A DNA stretch of 52,289 nt. It comes from Palsa-504 sp050698755 (GTDB taxonomy: Bacteria; Actinomycetota; Actinomycetes; Streptosporangiales; Streptosporangiaceae). Where the stretch lies: NCBI GenBank assembly GCA_050698755.1, contig JBOHCK010000005.1, positions 1 through 52,289 on the forward strand. Reading direction: 5' to 3'. The notes beneath the pieces were generated by a model. The model was not told the DNA's origin. It did no database searches and was given only the letters and a program-made list of their open reading frames with translations. How positions within the stretch are numbered: position 1 is the stretch's first letter; every line of letters starts with the position of its first letter. A program made the position numbers and the translations under genes. Of the stretch, positions 24,146 through 31,526 are shown piece after piece.

Positions 24146-25020
24146 GGGTCGCCTCGAATGCCGCCCGCCTCGTCAGCCAGGTACTCGCGGGGGAGGTCTG
24201 GCCCGCGCTGGCGGACCGGCATGCCTACCGGGTCGGCCCCGACGGCCAGCCGTTCGCGCTGCCCGGCATGGGCGGGGTGACGCTCGGAGTGCACTGTGGG
24301 GATCCGGCGACCGGCTACGCATCGGATCACCTCGAGCCCGGCGCCTCCGTCCGGCATGCCGACCCAGGCGCGAATATGGCCCTGCAGTTCCTGACCTGCG
24401 TGGGGAATCCGGTCGCGGTAGCCACCGGCCCGGCGGCGGGCGCCGTCGGCCACGTGATCGGCCAGCACGCCTACGTCTTGGTCGACTTCCCTGGCGAGGC
24501 GATGGCGGGCATCACGACGGGGGACCGGGTCACGGTCACCGCGACCGGCCAGGGCCTCGCGCTGACCGACCACCCGGCGATCACGGTCAAGAACTGCTCG
24601 CCCGGGCTGCTCGCCAGCCTTCCCGGCGGCACCACGGCCGACGGCCGGCTGGAGGTGCATGTCGCCGCCGTCGTGCCGGCCGAGGCGATCGGGGCCGGCG
24701 CGGGCATGGTTTCCGAGTACGCCAATACCGACCTGATGGGCGCCTACGCCGGGCTCGGTCCCGATCTCTCCCTCGGGCTCGAGGGACTGCGGATCGGCGA
24801 CATCGTGGCCCTTGAGGACTCCGACCACCGCTTCGGCCGCGGGTACCGGGCCGGCTACCTGACGATCGGCGTCATCTCCACCGGGCAGTGCATGCTTTTC
24901 GGGCACGGGCCCGGCCCGAGCACGCTCATGAGCGGGCCTGGGGAAGCGTTCCGCCTGGTCACCGACGCTGATTCCAACCTGGCCAGCTGGCTGCACACCA
25001 CCGCGGAGGCGAGCCGGTGA
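24142..25020 (+). CDS. DUF4438 domain-containing protein, copy A
   Basis: The protein (292 residues) matches my recollection of the DUF4438 family, known from Thermotoga and other bacteria and of unknown biochemical function. Shared hallmarks are LPGMGGVTLGVHCGDPATG, SDHLEPGASV, LTCVGNPVAV, DRVTVTATGQGLAL, LRIGDIVALEDSDHRFGRGY and a final GHGPGPSTLMSG. The conserved Asp/His/Gly-rich loops suggest a metal- or small-molecule-binding enzyme, which is inference. It overlaps both neighbours by GTGA junctions. Confidence 0.8.
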   Translation: MRVASNAARLVSQVLAGEVWPALADRHAYRVGPDGQPFALPGMGGVTLGVHCGDPATGYASDHLEPGASVRHADPGANMALQFLTCVGNPVAVATGPAAGAVGHVIGQHAYVLVDFPGEAMAGITTGDRVTVTATGQGLALTDHPAITVKNCSPGLLASLPGGTTADGRLEVHVAAVVPAEAIGAGAGMVSEYANTDLMGAYAGLGPDLSLGLEGLRIGDIVALEDSDHRFGRGYRAGYLTIGVISTGQCMLFGHGPGPSTLMSGPGEAFRLVTDADSNLASWLHTTAEASR

Positions 25021-25985
25021 CCGGCCAGACCAGCCAGGATGTCCGGGCCGTCGCGGTGAACATGCTCGGCCTGGTCGAGCACCCGGAGCTCGGCGACACG
25101 CCGTACCGGGTCAGCGCCGACGGCCGCCCCTACGTGCCGGTCGGCGACGGCGGCATCGTCCTCGGCCTGCGGCTCGGCGAGTCGTCGTTCGGCCGGGACG
25201 CCGACCACGCCGCGCCCGGTGCGTGCCTCGTGCACCCGGATCAGGCCGCCCGGCACGCGCTGACGATCTATTCCTGCATCGGCAACCTGGCCACCGTTAG
25301 GACCGGGCAGGCGGCCGGCGCACGCGGTGTCGTCGTCGGCAAGCGCGGCGAGCTTGGGCGCGTCGTGGTGAGCTTCGACCAGGAGGACCTGGCCCGGATG
25401 CGGCCATCGGATCAGGTCGCGGTCCGGACCTGCGGCCAGGGCTGGCGGCCGCCCGGCTTCCCGTCCGGGGTCACCCTGCTCAATACCGATCCCGCCGCCC
25501 TCGGGCGGCTGCCGATCACCGTGGACAGCGACGGCGCGCGCGTGACCGCCGGAGTCCGGGCGGTCTTCCCGAGCAAGCTGGCGGGCAACGGCATCGGCAG
25601 GCCCGCGGTCGGCTGGGACCTGGACCTCCAGCTCGGAGGGTCAGCGGCGCGGGACAGGCGGGAGGACCGGGCCGACCCCGGCGCGGCAGCCGATGAGGAC
25701 CTGCTGCTTGGCGATCTGGTCGCCGTCTCTGACCTGGACGCGCGGTTCAACCTCGGGTATCGTCGCGGCTGGCTCACGGTCGGCGTGATCGTGCACGGCG
25801 CGAGCCCGCTGCCCGGCCACGGGCCCGGTGTCACGCCGATCCTCACCGGCCCGGCAGAGGCGCTGCGGGCAGCGCCGGACCGGGCGGGTCATGCAGGCTT
25901 GACCGAAGCCGTTGTGCGATTGTTGACTGTTGCCGAGTTACCACGACAGCGACGGGCGAAGGCCGCGTACAGGAAGCAGGTATAG
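25017..25985 (+). CDS. DUF4438 domain-containing protein, copy B
   Basis: This 322-residue protein is a diverged tandem paralogue of copy A. It keeps VGDGGIVLGLRLGES, ADHAAPGACL, YSCIGNLATV, DQVAVRTCGQGW, LLLGDLVAVSDLDARFNLGY and GHGPGVTPILTGP. It has an extra acidic/Arg-rich insertion (about residues 203-225) before the DLVAVSD strand. The pairing of two DUF4438 genes with GTGA overlaps suggests a heteromeric complex or two successive steps. The last ~35 codons contain a candidate GntR operator. No function is assigned. Confidence 0.75.
   Translation: MTGQTSQDVRAVAVNMLGLVEHPELGDTPYRVSADGRPYVPVGDGGIVLGLRLGESSFGRDADHAAPGACLVHPDQAARHALTIYSCIGNLATVRTGQAAGARGVVVGKRGELGRVVVSFDQEDLARMRPSDQVAVRTCGQGWRPPGFPSGVTLLNTDPAALGRLPITVDSDGARVTAGVRAVFPSKLAGNGIGRPAVGWDLDLQLGGSAARDRREDRADPGAAADEDLLLGDLVAVSDLDARFNLGYRRGWLTVGVIVHGASPLPGHGPGVTPILTGPAEALRAAPDRAGHAGLTEAVVRLLTVAELPRQRRAKAAYRKQV
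25920..25928. promoter_or_regulatory. Weak candidate GntR operator before gntR
   Basis: TTGTTGACT matches TTGTCGACA at 7 of 9 positions. It sits inside the 3' end of DUF4438 copy B, about 75 nt before the preferred GntR start, suggesting autoregulation. Confidence 0.3.
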
Positions 25986-26001
25986 GGCCATTCTCGAGCA
26001 T

Positions 26002-26658
26002 GTGTCACTCCCCGAGGCGGTAACGCGCGTGCTGCGCCACCGCATACTCAACAACGAGCTGCCCGCCGAGTCGCGGCTGGTTGAGGCCAACATCGCGGCG
26101 GAGTTCGGGGTCAGCCGCGGGACCATCCGCGACGCCATGCGCAGCCTGCAGGCCGAGGGCCTGATCGACATCGTGCCGCGCCGTTATAGCGTCGTCACCA
26201 GGATGTCCACCGAGGACGCCGAAGACGTGTGCTTCGCCCGGTACGTGCTGGAGGACGCGAGCCTGGAGGGCGACTTCGGCAGCCGTCGTAAAGAGCTGCT
26301 GAAGGCGCTGCGGCTGGCCCTGGAGCACATGTCCGTTGCCGCCCGGCTCAATGACATGGACGCCCTGGTCGACAGCGATACCCAGTTCCATGAGGTTCTT
26401 ATCGACGTGTCAGGGCGGCGTCGGCTGAAGGACCTGTGGTGCATGCTCAACAGCCAGATGGGTGCCCTCATGCGGGCCGAACTCGAGCGCCAGGGCATCG
26501 ACATGGCGGAGACAGTCAGGCGCCACCTAGGCATCGTGGAGGCGGTCAGCGACGGGGACCTGGCCCGGCTGAGGGCCGAGCTTCGTGCCCATTACCTGGT
26601 CGGCTTCCCGTCGGCCAGCAACTCGGCTCCGGGCGACGGCCATAAGCCAGGCCCCTGA
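26002..26658 (+). CDS. GntR-family transcriptional regulator, FCD (FadR-like) subgroup
   Basis: The N-terminal winged helix reads VLRHRILNNELPAESRLVEA then FGVSRGTIRDAMRSLQAEGLIDI. The all-helical FCD ligand-binding domain includes the metal-ligand-type positions in DSDTQFHEVLIDVSG and RRHLGIVEAVSDGD. FCD regulators usually sense a carboxylate or sugar acid intermediate of the pathway they control. The GTG at 26002 is chosen because it begins just after the upstream stop; a TTG at 25930 in the same frame would overlap the previous gene by 56 nt. It is the most likely regulator of the whole locus. Confidence 0.85.
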   Translation: MSLPEAVTRVLRHRILNNELPAESRLVEANIAAEFGVSRGTIRDAMRSLQAEGLIDIVPRRYSVVTRMSTEDAEDVCFARYVLEDASLEGDFGSRRKELLKALRLALEHMSVAARLNDMDALVDSDTQFHEVLIDVSGRRRLKDLWCMLNSQMGALMRAELERQGIDMAETVRRHLGIVEAVSDGDLARLRAELRAHYLVGFPSASNSAPGDGHKPGP

Positions 26659-26680
26659 CCGCGAGGCCAAGAGAGGCCAC

Positions 26681-27505
26681 ATGAACGTCACGTATGACTT
26701 CTCGGGTGAGGTGGCGGTCGTCACCGGCGCGGCCAGGGGCGTCGGCCGGGCGCTGGTGGCCACGCTGGCCCAGGCGGGCTGCCAGGTGGTTGCCGCCGAT
26801 AGGGACGATCGGGGCCTGGCCGAGACCTGCGCACCCTATCCGGAATCAGTGCTGCCCGTCCGCGCCGACGTGAGCCAGCCCGACGACGCCGCGCGCATTA
26901 TCGGCAGCGCGATCGATCGCTTCGGCAGGCTCAGCATCTGCGTTAACAATGCCGCCGTCGCGCCGCATACGAGCCTGCTTGAGGAGACCGTCCAGGTCTG
27001 GGACACGGTCTACGCGGTGAACTGCCGCGGCACGTTCCTGATGACCCAGCGCGCTGGGCAGGCGATGATCGACCAGGGTGGGGGCGGCCGGATCATCAAC
27101 TTCTCCTCCGGCGTCAGCAACCGCGGCTCGGCCGGCGCGGCCGCGTACGCGAGCAGCCGCGCGGCCACGGAGAGCTTCACGCGGGTCGCGGCGATCGAGC
27201 TCGCGCCCTACGGGATCCTGGTGAACTGCGTCAGTCCCGGCCTGATCGACACCCAGCCCAAGCCGCTGCCGCCGGTCATGGCCGGCAGCCTGTCCCGGCG
27301 CATCCCCACCCTGCCGCGGGCCCGGCCGGGCCAGCCGCAGGAGGTCGTCAGCCTCGTCCTATGGCTTTGCTCGAGCGCAGCCAGTTACGTGACCGGATCG
27401 GTCTACCACGTCGACGGGGGATCCGGCGTCGGGGTCCGGCCGGGCGGTCCGATCATCGATGACGACGTGCGTTATGACTGGGTGACGGGCCGCGAGCGAT
27501 CCTGA
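26681..27505 (+). CDS. Short-chain dehydrogenase/reductase with YxxxR in place of YxxxK
   Basis: This 274-residue classical SDR has the cofactor loop TGAARGVGR near residue 15, Asp after the second strand (AADRDD, suggesting NAD preference), and NNAA in VNNAAVAPH. The catalytic serine is in INFSSGVSNRG. The active-site tyrosine is Tyr156 in AAYASSRAA, but the residue four positions on is Arg160 rather than Lys. That replaces the proton-relay lysine of most SDRs, so activity may be altered. The ATG at 26681 lies 22 nt after gntR. Its 3' end overlaps the convergent ATPase gene by 34 nt. Confidence 0.87.
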   Translation: MNVTYDFSGEVAVVTGAARGVGRALVATLAQAGCQVVAADRDDRGLAETCAPYPESVLPVRADVSQPDDAARIIGSAIDRFGRLSICVNNAAVAPHTSLLEETVQVWDTVYAVNCRGTFLMTQRAGQAMIDQGGGGRIINFSSGVSNRGSAGAAAYASSRAATESFTRVAAIELAPYGILVNCVSPGLIDTQPKPLPPVMAGSLSRRIPTLPRARPGQPQEVVSLVLWLCSSAASYVTGSVYHVDGGSGVGVRPGGPIIDDDVRYDWVTGRERS

Positions 27506-29652
27506 TCGCCCGGCAGGCTCACCGAGGGCTGCAGCGGGAAGTGGCAGGCGGCCAGGTGCTCGGCGCCGAACGAGACAACGGGCGGAATCTCGTCGGCGCA
27601 GATCTGCTCAGCCCGCGGGCAGCGGGTGCGGAAGACACACCCCGACGGTGGCTCGAGCGCCGACGGTAGCTCGCCCTTGACGCCCACGCCGGCGGCTCGA
27701 TAATGCCGCGGCGTGGGCACCGGGATCGAGGCGAGCAGCCCCGAGGTGTAGGGATGCGCCGTCCGCTCGTACACGTCGCGGACCGTGCCGATCTCGACGA
27801 GGCGGCCCAGGTACATGACCCCGACCCGATCGGCCATGTAGCGCACGACCGACAGGTCGTGCGAGATGATCAGGTACGTGAGCGAGTGATCGGCCTGCAA
27901 CCGCTTCATCAGGTTCAGGATCTGCGATCTGATCGACACGTCAAGCGCGGACACCGGCTCGTCCGCGACGATGAGCTTGGGGCTCAGCGCGAGCGCCCTG
28001 GCCAGCCCGATCCGCTGACGCTGACCGCCGGAGAACTCGTGCGGGAACCGCTCGACCGCATTGCGGCTCAGCCCCACCTCGTCGAGCAGTTCCTCGATCC
28101 GCAGCCGCTGCTCCGCGCGGGTGCCGATGGCCTGGATCGCCAGTGGCTCGCGGAGGATCGCGCCGACGCGCATCCGGGGGTCGAGTGATGCGTACGGATC
28201 CTGGAACACCAGCTGCAGGTCGCTGCGGAGCTTGCGGACCTGCTTCGAACTGAGAGCCCCCAGGTCGTGGCCTTCGAAGACGACGCGCCCTGCGGTCGGC
28301 TTCTCCAGCGCCACCATCATCCGGCCGATCGTCGTCTTGCCGCAGCCGGACTCTCCGACCAGGCCGAACGTCTCTCCGACCCGGACCTCGACGCTGACGT
28401 CCGTGACCGCCTTGACCGAGCCCGTCTTGCGCTGCAGCACCCCGGTCGTGACCGGGAACTCCTTGCTCACGCCGGTCAGCTGCAGCAGCGGAAGGAACCG
28501 GCGTTCCTCGTCTGGCGCGGCTGTGTCCCCCCGGGGGGACGATCCCCCCCAGACCCCCCCTGCTCCTGGGGGGAAGCCTTTCCCCCCAGACCCCCTCGGC
28601 CCCCCCTCGGCCTGGCCCGGTTCGGTGACGACGGCTGGCGCCTCGATGCCGCCGAGCTTGTCTATCGCCTCGACATCCCCGGCGTTGGTATGCGTGGGGA
28701 AGAAGCACGCGAACTGGTGCGCCGGGTCGGGCCCGTCGAGCTGCGGGTCCTCCTCTTGGCAGGCCGGCTGCGCGTACCGGCACCGGGGCGCGAACCGGCA
28801 GCTAGAGAACGGGCGGGTCAGCTCGGGCGGAAGGCCGGGAATCGAGTACAGCCGGTGCCGGGCGTCCTGGTCCATCTTCGGGATCGAGGCGAGCAGGGCC
28901 TCGGTGTAGGGGTGGCGCATCTGGTCGAACAGCTGGACCGTGGTCGCGTGCTCGACGATCCGGCCTGCGTACATCACGTAGGTGCGGTCGGCCCGCTCGG
29001 CGATCACTCCGAGGTCGTGCGTGATGAGGATGACCGCCATCTGGAGCCGGTCCTTCAGGCTGTCGATGAGGTCGAGGATCTGAGCCTGGATCGTGACATC
29101 GAGTGCCGTCGTCGGCTCGTCGGCGATCAGCAGCCGCGGCTCGTTCGCGAGCGCCAGCGCGATCATCACGCGCTGCCGCAGGCCGCCGGACAGCTGGTGC
29201 GGATAGTCGTTGAGCCGCTCGCTCGGGCGCGGCATGCCAACCAGCGCCAGCACCTCGCCGGCCCGGTCGAGCGCGGCCTTGCGGCTGAGGCCCTTGTGCT
29301 GCCGCACGCTCTCGGCGATCTGCCGGCCGACGGGCATCGTCGGGTCCAGCGAGGTCATCGGATCCTGGAACACCATCCCGATCTCGCCGCCGCGTACCTT
29401 GCGCATCTCGGCCGCGGACAGCCCGACCAGGTCACGTCCGGCGAGGACCACCTCGCCGCCCACGATGCGCCCGCCCGGCGGAAGGAGCCTGATGATGGAC
29501 GTGCCCAGCATCGTCTTGCCGCAGCCCGACTCACCGACCAGCCCAAGCGTCTCGCCCTCGTTCACGGTCAGGCTGACCTGATCCACCGCATGAACCGTGG
29601 CGTCGCGCAGCCCGATCTCGGCGCTGAGCCCTCTGACCTCCAGCAGGCTCAC
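27472..29652 (-). CDS. Fused double ATP-binding protein of a peptide/nickel-type ABC importer (DppD-DppF fusion)
   Basis: Two complete ABC ATPase domains lie in one chain. Domain 1 has Walker A GESGCGKT, signature LSGGLRQR, Walker B LLIADEPTTALDVT and the Cys-containing oligopeptide tail FAPRCRYAQPAC. Domain 2 has GESGCGKTT, FSGGQRQRIGLARAL, LIVADEPVSALDVS and FRTRCPRAEQIC. Usually these are separate DppD and DppF subunits. The linker (about residues 330-375) is Gly/Pro-rich and encoded by the dispersed GC-rich element. The frame is open upstream to 29694, but the GTG at 29652 fits the 4-nt gap after the permease. It energises import at the inner membrane face. Confidence 0.92.
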   Translation of the reverse strand: MSLLEVRGLSAEIGLRDATVHAVDQVSLTVNEGETLGLVGESGCGKTMLGTSIIRLLPPGGRIVGGEVVLAGRDLVGLSAAEMRKVRGGEIGMVFQDPMTSLDPTMPVGRQIAESVRQHKGLSRKAALDRAGEVLALVGMPRPSERLNDYPHQLSGGLRQRVMIALALANEPRLLIADEPTTALDVTIQAQILDLIDSLKDRLQMAVILITHDLGVIAERADRTYVMYAGRIVEHATTVQLFDQMRHPYTEALLASIPKMDQDARHRLYSIPGLPPELTRPFSSCRFAPRCRYAQPACQEEDPQLDGPDPAHQFACFFPTHTNAGDVEAIDKLGGIEAPAVVTEPGQAEGGPRGSGGKGFPPGAGGVWGGSSPRGDTAAPDEERRFLPLLQLTGVSKEFPVTTGVLQRKTGSVKAVTDVSVEVRVGETFGLVGESGCGKTTIGRMMVALEKPTAGRVVFEGHDLGALSSKQVRKLRSDLQLVFQDPYASLDPRMRVGAILREPLAIQAIGTRAEQRLRIEELLDEVGLSRNAVERFPHEFSGGQRQRIGLARALALSPKLIVADEPVSALDVSIRSQILNLMKRLQADHSLTYLIISHDLSVVRYMADRVGVMYLGRLVEIGTVRDVYERTAHPYTSGLLASIPVPTPRHYRAAGVGVKGELPSALEPPSGCVFRTRCPRAEQICADEIPPVVSFGAEHLAACHFPLQPSVSLPGDQDRSRPVTQS
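28525..28612. repeat. Dispersed GC-rich element, copy 2 (inside the ATPase linker)
   Basis: The core GGGGGGACGATCCCCCC and flanking CAGACCCCCCCTGCTCC, GGGGAAGCCTTTCCCCCC and AGACCCCCTCGG match the copies at 12.3 and 37.8 kb with small changes. On the coding strand it translates as the Gly/Pro-rich linker between the two ATPase domains. Confidence 0.75.
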
Positions 29653-29656
29653 TGGC

Positions 29657-30571
29657 TCACCGCAGCCGGACGTCGAGCAGGTCGCGTAGCGCATCGCCCA
29701 AGAAGTTGAACGCTACGACGACGATCACGATGAGGATGCCGACCGGATAGACCTGCCACCAGTAGCCGGCGAAGATGTAGCTCGAGCCGTCCGAGAGCAT
29801 GCCGCCCCAGGTGGCGGCGGGTGGCGGCAGCCCGAAGCCCAGGTAGCTGAGCACCGCGAGCACGAGGATCGCGTCGGCGACCTGGAACGTGGCGTTGACC
29901 ACGATCGTGGACATGGTGTTCGGGATGATGTGCCGGATCACCGAGCGGGCCGACCCGCCTCCCATCACCTGGACGGCCTGCACGAACTCGCGGGTGCGCA
30001 GTGAAAGGCTCTCGCCGCGCACCAGCCGGGACGGCACCTGCCAGGCGAGGAACGACAGCACGATGATGAGCTCGAGCGGGCTCGGCGGCGTGCTGGTCGC
30101 GAGGATCAGCAGCAGGAACAACGCCGGGATGGCGAGGATCACGTCGACGATCCGCATCATCGCGGCGTCGATGAGGCCGCCGGAGAAGCCCGCCACCGCG
30201 CCCCAGACGACCCCGGTGGTGGTCGCGATGACGGCGACCGCCGCGCCGATCTCAAGGGAGCTCTGACCGCCCACCATCAGCCGGCCCAGGATGTCGTACC
30301 CGTTTTCGTCGGTGCCGAGCGGATGTCCCTTTCCCGGGGGCAGATTCGACGCGGCGAGGTTCGAGCCCACCTGGTTCGTGTGATACAAGAGCGGTCCCAC
30401 GAAGCAGAACAGGCACGCCAGCACGATGATTGTGAGACCGATGATGCCGAGCGGGCTGATGTGGACGCCAGTGCGCGACCGGACGGCACCGCCCGCCGGC
30501 ACCGGCCCGGCGGCGTCCGGGCCGACCGCGGCGACCTCGGTGGCACCCCGTGCCCGGTAGAACATCGTCAT
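29657..30571 (-). CDS. ABC transporter permease (DppC/OppC-like)
   Basis: The inner-membrane protein has an N-terminal helix (LGIIGLTIIVLACLFCFVGPL), then the characteristic LGTDENGYDILGRLMVGGQSSL. Helices follow with the cytoplasmic EAA-type loop around REFVQAVQVMGGGSARSVIRHIIPN and end near LGDALRDLLD. It pairs with the upstream permease to form the channel. The ATG at 30571 follows AGGGGG and lies 7 nt after the upstream stop; an earlier in-frame start at 30613 would overlap that gene. Confidence 0.93.
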   Translation of the reverse strand: MTMFYRARGATEVAAVGPDAAGPVPAGGAVRSRTGVHISPLGIIGLTIIVLACLFCFVGPLLYHTNQVGSNLAASNLPPGKGHPLGTDENGYDILGRLMVGGQSSLEIGAAVAVIATTTGVVWGAVAGFSGGLIDAAMMRIVDVILAIPALFLLLILATSTPPSPLELIIVLSFLAWQVPSRLVRGESLSLRTREFVQAVQVMGGGSARSVIRHIIPNTMSTIVVNATFQVADAILVLAVLSYLGFGLPPPAATWGGMLSDGSSYIFAGYWWQVYPVGILIVIVVVAFNFLGDALRDLLDVRLR

Positions 30572-30578
30572 GGGCCCC

Positions 30579-31526
30579 CTAGCTGTACCTGATGCGCGGA
30601 TCGAGGACGGCATAGGCGATGTCGGCCAGCAGGTTGCCGATCACGGTCGTGACCGCGATGACGATCGTGATACCAAGCTCGACCGGGTAATCCTGGCTCT
30701 GTGCCGAGGTGAAGAACAGCAGCCCTGTGCCGGGGTAGTTGAAGATCTGCTCGATCACCAGGCCCGCAGTGAACAGCCAGGGGAGAGAGAGACCGAGCAG
30801 CGTGATGATGGGCAGCATCGAGTTCCTGAGCACATGGCTCCAGAGGATCTTGTACTCGGGCAGGCCCTTCGACCTGGCCACCTTGATGTAGTCCTGGGCC
30901 AGGCTCTCGATCGCCGAGGCGCGCATATAGCGGCTGAACAGCGCGAAGTTGATCAGCACCAGGGTCAGCACGGGAAGCACGAGCGCGAGCGGGTCGGTGA
31001 GCACCTGGCTCAGGGTCGTTCCCTGCGGTGCCTCGGGCGGGAAGACCCGGAAACGGGCGGAGAGCAGGTCGATGAGCAGCAGCGCGAGCCAGAAGGTCGG
31101 CATGGAGTACAGCAGGAACGAGACGGCGGTCAGGCCGTGGTCAGCGAGCCGGTTGCGGCGGACCGCTTGCGCGATGCCGATCGGGATCGCGATCACCGCC
31201 GAGATGAGAAACGCGATGCCGACCAGGAACAGCGTCTTGGGCAGGTCGAGCGCGAGCAGCGAGTTGACGCTGATGTTGAGCTTGTAGGAGTAGCCCAGGT
31301 TCGCGTGCAGCAACTGGCCGACGTAGTTCAGGTACTGCACGATCAGCGGGTTGTCCAGCCCGTACTGCTTATTGAAGGCGCCGATCGTGACCGGGGTCGC
31401 CTTGGCGCCGAGGATGGCGCGGGCCGGGCCGCCGGGCAGGTGATGCAGCAGGAGGAACGCGATGATCGTGACGCCGATCACGACGACGAGCGAGTGAAGC
31501 AGCCGGTAGACGAGGTATCGGGTCAT
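30579..31526 (-). CDS. ABC transporter permease (DppB/OppB-like)
   Basis: The 315-residue permease starts MTRYLVYRLLHSLVVVIGVT, the conserved DppB-type first helix. The external loop contains HHLPGGPARAILG and GLDNPLIVQYLNYV. The EAA-like loop IESLAQDYIKVARSKGLPEYK is followed by SMLPIITLLGLSLPWL. Its ATG overlaps the stop of the amidase-like gene (ATGA), so the hydrolase and the transporter are translated together. Confidence 0.94.
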   Translation of the reverse strand: MTRYLVYRLLHSLVVVIGVTIIAFLLLHHLPGGPARAILGAKATPVTIGAFNKQYGLDNPLIVQYLNYVGQLLHANLGYSYKLNISVNSLLALDLPKTLFLVGIAFLISAVIAIPIGIAQAVRRNRLADHGLTAVSFLLYSMPTFWLALLLIDLLSARFRVFPPEAPQGTTLSQVLTDPLALVLPVLTLVLINFALFSRYMRASAIESLAQDYIKVARSKGLPEYKILWSHVLRNSMLPIITLLGLSLPWLFTAGLVIEQIFNYPGTGLLFFTSAQSQDYPVELGITIVIAVTTVIGNLLADIAYAVLDPRIRYS

